From Methanobacteriota archaeon (GTDB lineage: Archaea; Thermoplasmatota; Poseidoniia; Poseidoniales; Poseidoniaceae), in the NCBI GenBank assembly GCA_018645535.1, contig JABGWN010000248.1, positions 1 through 9,100 of the forward strand: a stretch of 9,100 bases of DNA. Reading direction: 5' to 3'. The notes beneath the pieces were generated by a model. That model was not told where the DNA came from. It saw only the letters and a list, made by a program, of their open reading frames with translations, and searched no databases. Of the stretch, positions 1-5,623 are shown one piece after another. Each line of letters starts with the position of its first letter. Within the stretch, counting starts at the first letter, position 1. Both the position numbers and the translations under genes were made by a program.

Positions 1-2652
1 CAGATAATTTGTATTGACTGTGAATGGAACCCCATTGGTCATATCTTGTTGAGTAATCCCCTGCCCGTTGCCCTCTCCCTGCCCGGTACATGATGCCACA
101 ATATCCCCATCGAGGTCACTGGTCCATGTGAACGTGAGTTCATCATCATCAAGGTCCCAAGAATCGGAGGCATTGAATTCAACAGGCCCTTGCGAAATGA
201 ACACTCCCAAATCAACTGGAGTAGACCACACTACGAATGGTGGTTGGTTGGCAAGTGGTAAAATACAATTGACAAAACGGTCTTGGTCAATGGTTGCGGT
301 TGTTGAGTTCGAAACGCTGTCATATCCACATGAAATTGTGGCGTCTGTCGAAGGCGATGAACCGCTGTTCGTCCAACGTTGTCCGATAAAATCCGTGAGT
401 GTGAGATATCCAAGACCGTTTGTAGAATCCTGAAGCGTCGGTTCGAATTGGGAAAAGATTACATCGACGTTGGCCGAAGGAATACCGTTACTGTTGTTGT
501 TAATCACCCATACGACAAGATCGTAAGCGACATCAATTGTGGCTCCGGATGCCATGGATGGGTAGGAGAGATTCAAATCCACGTTCACCGGTTGATGCAA
601 ATGTAAATCTGAGTTTGAATCCAACTGTATAATGGTTCCAGAAGATGAAGAGTCGGTAAATCCAGACCAATTGACTTGACTGTTGACAAGTTGAACAGTC
701 CCCGTACACTCCGGTGCGATTGTGTTCCCAACTCCAAAGAGGTCATGGTGGTTGGACAGAACGATGCAACCGCTTCCGCTGAACTCACTGTTACTCAATT
801 GGGAAGGATAGTTGTTGTGATTCTGACCGTCCCACTGAAGTCCAGAATGGTTGCCTGTCATGGTCAAATCATGGATGCTGGCTGCCGCTTGGTTGATGAG
901 AACGGCTGGGTGAACGGTTGCTCCATTTTGCTCGGAATCGATGGTGAGGCCGTCGATGTTGATAATGCCGCCTTGTTGTCCAAGTGTCAATCCAGAATTA
1001 TCGGCGTCCAGAGGAGCATGGTCAGGATGGTTGTCCGAGAGTTCAACATCATTGAACCATAGGTCTGCAGAGTCACGAATAAGAATCCCTGAGCCGCCGG
1101 AATGCGTCACAGTGCAACTGTAACATCCCACATCAAGCATAGGATGAGAGACCGTTTTTGAACGGTCAAAGAAAAGTCCTGCCTTTTGCTCATCGGTGAC
1201 TCCCGAAAGACCGTTGTAATGTGCTGTTACATTACGAAGTGCCGTGTCAATGTTGTTCGAGAGATGTGCACCAGATTCACTGTTGTTTTCAACAACCAAA
1301 CCATCGATATCGACCGAAGAATAATCCAGATAAACGCCGTCTCCGGAGTTGTTATGGAGATAGAAATCATTCCCAATCCATTCCGCCTTGTAGGAATGGA
1401 TTCCGTGTCCAACGGAACCTGAAATTTCGAGACCATCAAAAACCGGTGCTGAAGAGAAAATCCATGTTATTGCAAGACCAGCTTCGTGAGGCCCCTGACC
1501 CGGGTCACCTGAATTTCGAACAGTGAGGTTGCGGAAGGTTGTCGATGAATCAGCATAATACATTCGAACTCCTGTGGAGGTAGAGTTTTCGACTAAGGTG
1601 TTTTCAAACCAAGCACCAGTTGAGTTAACGTCGATGGCTGCATAGGCAATGTTCGCTGTTGTTGCACCTACCGTGCCCGTACCTCGAACGGTCAAATTGG
1701 TAAAATCAGCAGTTTCATAATTGGTGTAATTCGAATGATTTTCTTTGTCGACATATACACCTCTATACATCGAATTAGAGACGGTACAATCGCGGAATAC
1801 CGCACGAGTGTAACCGCCATCATCGATGTGTCGAACAACAATCCCGTGGTCAGCACGATCGACGCTCAAGTTGGTCAACAAAGGCTGGCTGTCTTCGACC
1901 CATGCACCCGCAGAGATGACCCAACTGGAGCCGCTTATGTTGCTCATAACGAGGTTGCGGAATACACCGCCTGAGCCACCCCAGATGTTGATGGCTCGAG
2001 TCAAATGGTCCGTGAAGGTAGCACCGTCCACCAATGGTGTAGAACCGGAGCCTACAGATAATCCTAGGCCGTATCTCCAATCGTTTTGAAACGGTAGGAA
2101 ACGGCCTGCTTGGTCGATAACCAAATCATAAATTTGAGGCGATGACGAACTGAACAAATCAATACCGACTCTGTCAGGGTTGAGAATCGTAAGGTTATGA
2201 ATCACAGGATTACTGCCGTACATGGTGATGCCATAAATCGAACTTTCAATCGTAAGGTTGTCCAATTTCGAGCCGCGGTTGTTGGAACTGCTGTTGAATT
2301 GGATACCTTCGTGGTCCGACCCGGTAAGCGAAGTAAGAACGACAGGACATGTTTCAGTACCTTCCACTGTGAGACGCCCCTCAATGTAGATTCTCGCCCC
2401 AGAACCCATTTCGACTTCTGTGCATGGTGAAATGATTAATTCATCAAAAACGGATACCGTGTAGGTTGTCGTGACGGTCACAGAACCTGTCCATGTGGTC
2501 TGAGACCGAGCCTCGACCAAGACGCTCGGTTCTGGCTCAGCCAACTCCGAAGTATCGCCACTGTAGGCTGGAACGAGGCCTGCCATCGATGTCCCCACCA
2601 TCAAGAACAGGATGAACCATCCCGTGAATGGAGGCAGTGGCTTTGTTTCCAT
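1..2652 (-). CDS. Secreted right-handed parallel beta-helix protein with Ig/PKD-like modules (3' end outside window)
   Basis: The frame is open from the start at 2652 to the left edge (884 residues seen, no stop), so the C-terminus is missing. Residues 1-29 form a signal peptide: Lys4, a hydrophobic core (GWFILFLMVG, from residue 11), and a likely cut after VPA at 29. Residues about 130-630 hold at least 15 imperfect rungs such as LDNLTIES, FRNLTVRN, FDGLEISG and IHDLTMTG, rich in Asn, Ser and Gly. This is the pattern of PbH1/NosD-like beta-helices. Residues about 705-790 resemble a carboxypeptidase-regulatory/Ig-like fold. Residues about 800-860 carry NQPPFVVW and SDSWDLDDDELTFTW, a PKD/cadherin-like module with acidic, probably Ca2+-binding turns. 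The protein is exported and probably anchored at the cell surface, where it may bind glycans or act as an adhesin. No catalytic residues of a polysaccharide lyase could be identified. An in-frame ATG at 2715 is an alternative start that would add 21 residues before the signal peptide. GAGGGT lies just before the 2652 ATG. Architecture is well supported; function is unknown. Confidence 0.85.
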   Translation of the reverse strand, partial: METKPLPPFTGWFILFLMVGTSMAGLVPAYSGDTSELAEPEPSVLVEARSQTTWTGSVTVTTTYTVSVFDELIISPCTEVEMGSGARIYIEGRLTVEGTETCPVVLTSLTGSDHEGIQFNSSSNNRGSKLDNLTIESSIYGITMYGSNPVIHNLTILNPDRVGIDLFSSSSPQIYDLVIDQAGRFLPFQNDWRYGLGLSVGSGSTPLVDGATFTDHLTRAINIWGGSGGVFRNLVMSNISGSSWVISAGAWVEDSQPLLTNLSVDRADHGIVVRHIDDGGYTRAVFRDCTVSNSMYRGVYVDKENHSNYTNYETADFTNLTVRGTGTVGATTANIAYAAIDVNSTGAWFENTLVENSTSTGVRMYYADSSTTFRNLTVRNSGDPGQGPHEAGLAITWIFSSAPVFDGLEISGSVGHGIHSYKAEWIGNDFYLHNNSGDGVYLDYSSVDIDGLVVENNSESGAHLSNNIDTALRNVTAHYNGLSGVTDEQKAGLFFDRSKTVSHPMLDVGCYSCTVTHSGGSGILIRDSADLWFNDVELSDNHPDHAPLDADNSGLTLGQQGGIINIDGLTIDSEQNGATVHPAVLINQAAASIHDLTMTGNHSGLQWDGQNHNNYPSQLSNSEFSGSGCIVLSNHHDLFGVGNTIAPECTGTVQLVNSQVNWSGFTDSSSSGTIIQLDSNSDLHLHQPVNVDLNLSYPSMASGATIDVAYDLVVWVINNNSNGIPSANVDVIFSQFEPTLQDSTNGLGYLTLTDFIGQRWTNSGSSPSTDATISCGYDSVSNSTTATIDQDRFVNCILPLANQPPFVVWSTPVDLGVFISQGPVEFNASDSWDLDDDELTFTWTSDLDGDIVASCTGQGEGNGQGITQQDMTNGVPFTVNTNYL

Positions 2653-2737
2653 ACCCTCGGGTCGACGCAAAAGCACTTGAAGGGTTCTATTGGCTGTGAG
2701 ACCGATGCTCCTCATGTCAATCGAAAACCTTCGCAAG

Positions 2738-2745
2738 CAATAAGA
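2738..2745. promoter_or_regulatory. Possible shared TATA-like element of a divergent promoter
   Basis: The sequence CAATAAGA (TCTTATTG on the other strand) is centred at 2741.5. That is 26.5 bp from the plus-strand ATG at 2768 and 26.5 bp from the minus-strand ATG at 2715. Archaeal TATA boxes lie about 26 bp before the transcription start, and many archaeal mRNAs are leaderless. One element could therefore serve both the RAM operon and the beta-helix gene. If the latter is translated from 2652 instead, it would have a leader of about 60 nt. The match to a consensus TATA box is weak, so this rests mainly on geometry. The rest of the 2653-2767 gap shows no other clear element. Confidence 0.3.
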
Positions 2746-2767
2746 CCAAACTTGATTTCGGTTGTTT

Positions 2768-3001
2768 ATGCCCGAAGCGTTCGTGTTGTTCAAGACGCAG
2801 CCTGCGCACGAACGCGAGGTCTATCTGTCTCTGATGGATCATGATTCGGTTGCGGAAGTTCATGCCCTCTACGGCGAATTTGATTTACTTGCACGCTTAA
2901 CTGCCGATGACTCCCACACGTTGACGAAAATGCTGATGACTCAGTTCCGTCAAATCAAAGGTGTGAAAGACACTCAAACGCTGATTGCGGTTGAGTATTG
3001 A
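2768..3001 (+). CDS. Stand-alone RAM domain protein (Lrp/AsnC effector domain), copy 1
   Basis: This 77-residue protein consists of only the RAM (AsnC-type ligand-binding, PF01037-like) domain. It has the family hallmarks: an N-terminal strand with AFVLFKT (residues 4-10), the central LYGEFDLLARL (34-44, the G-x-[FY]-D turn that lines the effector pocket), and the C-terminal IKGVKDTQTLIAV strand (63-75). The usual N-terminal helix-turn-helix of Lrp proteins, about 60 residues, is absent, and no DNA-binding segment is encoded upstream in frame. Such proteins form dimers and higher rings that bind amino acids or other small molecules, and may modulate full-length Lrp proteins or enzymes. ATG 2768 is preferred over an in-frame TTG at 2762; a weak TATA-like box sits 26 bp upstream, suggesting a leaderless mRNA. 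It is first in a two-gene operon, 10 nt before its paralogue. The ligand cannot be read from the sequence. Confidence 0.88.
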   Translation: MPEAFVLFKTQPAHEREVYLSLMDHDSVAEVHALYGEFDLLARLTADDSHTLTKMLMTQFRQIKGVKDTQTLIAVEY

Positions 3002-3006
3002 GGTGA
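3001..3006 (+). promoter_or_regulatory. Shine-Dalgarno site of the second RAM gene
   Basis: AGGTGA matches the 3' end of 16S rRNA, ends 5 nt before the ATG at 3012, and starts on the last base of the upstream gene's TGA stop. It decides the start at 3012 rather than the upstream in-frame ATG at 2985, which lies inside the first RAM gene. The placement suggests coupled re-initiation, while the first gene appears leaderless and has no comparable site. Confidence 0.6.
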
Positions 3007-3011
3007 AGTAC

Positions 3012-3245
3012 ATGGCGATTGGATTTGTATTAATCACAACGAAGCCCGGCAGTGAAAGCAATGTTCGCAAAGCATTGGATAACATCGAATACGTCACTGC
3101 CCGATGGATGTTATTCGGCGAGTACGACCTCATCGCTCGAGTCCAAGCTGAAGATGAATTTGTTCTGACGCGTTGCATTGTCGAAGAAATACGAATGATT
3201 GACGGCATCGACGATACCAAGACACTTATCGGCGCTGAGTTGTAA
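3012..3245 (+). CDS. Stand-alone RAM domain protein (Lrp/AsnC effector domain), copy 2
   Basis: Like its upstream neighbour this is a 77-residue RAM-only protein without a helix-turn-helix. It shows GFVLITTKPG (residues 4-13), LFGEYDLIARV (34-44) and IDGIDDTKTLIGAEL (63-77), the same strand-turn-strand signature of the AsnC-type ligand-binding fold. Aligned end to end with copy 1, without gaps, 30 of 77 residues are identical, so the pair arose by duplication and has diverged. The most variable parts are residues 16-33 and 54-62, where helices and much of the effector environment are expected, consistent with different ligands or with heteromer formation. ATG 3012 is chosen because of the Shine-Dalgarno site ending 5 nt upstream and the length match to copy 1. 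The stop at 3243-3245 directly abuts the stop of the convergent STAND gene, so transcripts must end inside that gene or overlap it in antisense. Confidence 0.88.
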   Translation: MAIGFVLITTKPGSESNVRKALDNIEYVTARWMLFGEYDLIARVQAEDEFVLTRCIVEEIRMIDGIDDTKTLIGAEL

Positions 3246-3252
3246 TTACAAC
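3239..3252. repeat. 14-bp perfect palindrome at the junction of convergent stop codons
   Basis: GTTGTAATTACAAC equals its own reverse complement, and its centre lies exactly between the TAA of the second RAM gene (3243-3245) and the TAA of the STAND gene (3248-3246). Both genes therefore end in the same Leu(TTG)-TAA. There is no loop, so it is a poor hairpin terminator. It could be a binding site for a dimeric protein, or a chance result of two genes ending in the same codons. A T6 run occurs on the plus strand at 3339-3344, within the STAND gene. Confidence 0.6.
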
Positions 3253-5462
3253 AAACTGTGCAACAAGGCCTCAAGATGATTTGCTGCGCGAGGACATCCT
3301 GCTGCTCTGTGTTGCGTTATGGCTTCTTTGAGGGCCACTTTTTTCAGCGAAGGGTGGAGATGAGATTTACAAAACCACCACCGGGCATGAAGGCGATGAA
3401 GCATCATACTGCCTGGTGAAGAGTTTGGTTTTGTGACGTTCTTGAAGTGCTTCTGAGCCAAATCTACATCCAGTTCCAACAACGCTTCAACAAGAGACAA
3501 ACGGAGTGCGTCTTGATGAGTGGGGCTTGGTTGAACATCAATGGCTTGGAGAGTTGATTCGATGACGTTCGGCAATCCCGTTGGATTTTCCTGCATCTGA
3601 ATCAAAGTGGATTTGGCTTCAAGACCCATGATTATACCGCTTTTCAAACTGGAAATCGATGAGAGATTTGCTCGTAAGGTATCGGCTTTGCTAAAGTCAC
3701 GCTCTGCTAGGGCGATTGCATGCTGAACCATAGTGAGGGCCACGACCGTTACCGCTCGTTGTTCTGCGTCTTCAGGCAACACGATATGTGAAAGATAGCG
3801 TTTGATGTCTTTAGCAGCATCTTTACTGAGTGCCGTCGAAATTCGGTCATCAAGTCGACGGGAAGCTGCGGACAATGCCAGTTGGTTTTTTTGATGCTGG
3901 TTGCCAAGTTCAAACCCTTTCTCAATACTCTTTTCGGCATCTTGAAGTCGACCTTCAAGGTAAGCCAATCCAATGCTAATTTGATTGGACGAGCCTTCAT
4001 CCTCAATTTCCGTTAAATGACGGTGAGCATGCTTCGGCTCACAGCGATCAAGAGCAATTTTAGCCGCAAGGTAATGCAGATGAGAAGGTGCATTGGATGC
4101 CTCAATCGCCTGTTCTAACAAGACAGAAAGTGCGCTGCTACGAGAGGGTGATAATCGGTCATAAGCGGTAGTACAATGAGCGTCAAGTTCTTCCGATTGG
4201 GCACAAATACGATGGAATAAAAGCACGACGTAATCGTCAACAGTTTCAGCACAACTCTCCCAATGTGTTACCGCCAAACGATGTAATTCTTGTTTCTCTG
4301 CACTGGACATCGAAGTTCGTCGTACGTTTCGAACAAGGTGTTGTATCTCCATCTTTTCCATGTTCGAGGTCCATCGTAAGAACGCATAGTCGTCAAGCGT
4401 CCCTACGACTTCATCGTCGTAGGCCTTCTTCGCCTCTACGGGTTGCGGAAGCAACACGAGGTGGTCCATTCCAGAGCGAGTTGGAGCATCGAGAGTCGAG
4501 AGAACAACGTCTTCAACATAGGATTGTATGTCGGCATTTTCTTCAGGTAAAGTCGTATCTTGCTGGTACAACTGTAGAGCAAGAGGGTGCCCCCCTAATC
4601 GCTCAGCAATGTGAAGAGACTCCTTACGTGGAAGAGTTTTTCCAAGCAGTTTCGCCGCCTCTTTGGCCTCAAGTGGTGGAATTGACACACGGTTCATCGC
4701 TTCGAAACCAGGCAAAGTTTCTCTTCCGATAAACATCATTTTCGGACCCTGCAGCCCTTCCATGTGCTGGCAAATCGCCATAAAAGTTCCCAAATGCCGT
4801 GAAGAAATCATGTGTACATCGTCGAAAACCAACACTTCATCCTTACACTCATGGGCCAAGTGCTCTGCTAGAGCGTTCGCATCGCTGGGCAATTCACTGA
4901 GAATCGACATCGAATGGCACAGTGTCTCAAAATCAGAATATTCATTGGCGGTACACCAACGAACGTTCAATCCGTTTGACACCAGTTTTCCGGCTGCGGC
5001 AAGACCCACTGTTGTTTTCCCAATTCCCGGCAATCCACTGATAAAAAGGCAATGCTGCTGATGAATTTCGTCGAAAACCGTATCGATCAGAGAAGAGCGC
5101 CCGTAGACCGTACCCAGCGTAGGTGCGTCCCCAAACATTCTTCCTTCTGAACTGCTTTTCCGAGGTTTTGAGGTATCATCGCCCAATGTTGAAAGAAGTT
5201 TTCGACCTTCTTCGGTGAGATGATAGACGTTTCTTCGGCGTGAACCACCGCCAATCACATGCGCCATCCGTTTGAAAACAAGGTCTTGTTTTTCCAGTTG
5301 CGTGAGAGGTACATTGAGTGCTGAACGAACAACACCGAGTGATTCACTTATGCCTGGAAGGGAGATTTCTCGAGTCACGTCCCATGCTTTTTCGAGGCTA
5401 GCAGAGTAGTTGCCCAACCACCTCAAGAGACGCTCTTGAGGCATAGAGAGTTTCTCTGACAT
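3246..5462 (-). CDS. wHTH-STAND ATPase with C-terminal helical (TPR-like) repeats, putative regulator
   Basis: This 738-residue cytoplasmic protein has three parts. Residues about 8-95 form a winged helix: helices around RLLRWLGNYS, a recognition region near VRSALNVPLTQLEKQDLV, a basic wing GGGSRRRNVYHLT and TEEGRKLL, as in MarR/PadR-like folds. Residues about 118-300 form a STAND/NB-ARC-type P-loop ATPase: VYGRSSLID lead-in (119-127), Walker A GLPGIGKTT (143-151), Walker B LVFDDVH (211-217), a sensor-like MMFIGRE (242-248) and the family's G-x-P motif GHPLAL (291-296). Residues about 390-735 are helical with Ala-rich, TPR-like periodicity. Known STAND regulators such as MalT are ATP/ligand-switched and oligomerise through this module; here the DNA-binding domain is N-terminal instead of C-terminal. 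All key ATPase motifs are present, so it should be active. It is convergent with the RAM pair, with stops abutting. The ATG at 5462 is the first good start; GTTAGGAT just upstream is too close to be a convincing ribosome site. The inducer and target genes are unknown. Confidence 0.88.
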   Translation of the reverse strand: MSEKLSMPQERLLRWLGNYSASLEKAWDVTREISLPGISESLGVVRSALNVPLTQLEKQDLVFKRMAHVIGGGSRRRNVYHLTEEGRKLLSTLGDDTSKPRKSSSEGRMFGDAPTLGTVYGRSSLIDTVFDEIHQQHCLFISGLPGIGKTTVGLAAAGKLVSNGLNVRWCTANEYSDFETLCHSMSILSELPSDANALAEHLAHECKDEVLVFDDVHMISSRHLGTFMAICQHMEGLQGPKMMFIGRETLPGFEAMNRVSIPPLEAKEAAKLLGKTLPRKESLHIAERLGGHPLALQLYQQDTTLPEENADIQSYVEDVVLSTLDAPTRSGMDHLVLLPQPVEAKKAYDDEVVGTLDDYAFLRWTSNMEKMEIQHLVRNVRRTSMSSAEKQELHRLAVTHWESCAETVDDYVVLLFHRICAQSEELDAHCTTAYDRLSPSRSSALSVLLEQAIEASNAPSHLHYLAAKIALDRCEPKHAHRHLTEIEDEGSSNQISIGLAYLEGRLQDAEKSIEKGFELGNQHQKNQLALSAASRRLDDRISTALSKDAAKDIKRYLSHIVLPEDAEQRAVTVVALTMVQHAIALAERDFSKADTLRANLSSISSLKSGIIMGLEAKSTLIQMQENPTGLPNVIESTLQAIDVQPSPTHQDALRLSLVEALLELDVDLAQKHFKNVTKPNSSPGSMMLHRLHARWWFCKSHLHPSLKKVALKEAITQHRAAGCPRAANHLEALLHSLL

Positions 5463-5527
5463 ATCCTAACCCAAGACGGCTTCACCTTCTAAGCCCATCC
5501 CTTTCTGCGTCATAAACCCGAATACGT

Positions 5528-5550
5528 CGGTAGCCTTAGCAAAGCTACCG
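5528..5550. other. Inverted repeat (7-bp stem, 9-nt loop) between STAND and lipoprotein genes
   Basis: CGGTAGC (5528-5534) and GCTACCG (5544-5550) are exact reverse complements around a 9-nt spacer, in which TT and AA can pair to lengthen the stem. It lies about 65 bp upstream of the STAND start and about 75 bp downstream of the lipoprotein stop, both minus strand. It could be an RNA hairpin in the lipoprotein 3' UTR or an operator for the STAND gene. No clear U-rich tract follows it. Confidence 0.55.
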
Positions 5551-5562
5551 TAAAGGTCCAGC

Positions 5563-5598
5563 CCTCAACTCACCTCTCAGTTGAGAGGGTGGTTGAGG
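5563..5598. terminator. Long nested hairpin just downstream of the lipoprotein gene (possible 3' UTR structure)
   Basis: CCTCAAC (5563-5569) pairs with GTTGAGG (5592-5598). Inside it CA (5571-5572) pairs with TG (5590-5591), and CCTCTC (5573-5578) pairs with GAGAGG (5583-5588), closing an AGTT loop. There is one bulged base on each side (5570 and 5589), giving 15 base pairs in 36 nt. It begins 26 nt after the TGA of the minus-strand lipoprotein gene, fitting a terminator, an mRNA-stabilising stem or a processing site. Archaeal terminators usually rely on U-tracts, and none is obvious here, so the terminator role is uncertain. Confidence 0.4.
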
Positions 5599-5623
5599 TA
5601 ACTTCCGAACTTCTCATACAGTT

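Noticed and set aside
68..1062. Plus-strand open frames in the left part (68-433, 379-606, 676-1062).
   Set aside because: They are antisense to the continuous beta-helix frame, which has no stop across 2652 bases and shows repeat rungs and a PKD-like module.
2897..3274. A minus-strand open frame of 125 codons across the RAM genes.
   Set aside because: Both RAM genes on the plus strand have family motifs and equal length; the minus frame has no motif and overlaps both of them.
4265..5061. Long open frames on the plus strand (4265-4732 and 4663-5061).
   Set aside because: They lie opposite the STAND gene, whose Walker A, Walker B and G-x-P motifs show that the minus frame is real; the plus-strand translations have no recognisable domain.
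3246..5462. Reading the STAND protein as an antiphage (Avs-like) defence protein.
   Set aside because: There is no nuclease, protease or membrane effector; the N-terminal domain is a winged helix and there are no defence or mobile genes nearby, so a transcription regulator is the simpler reading.
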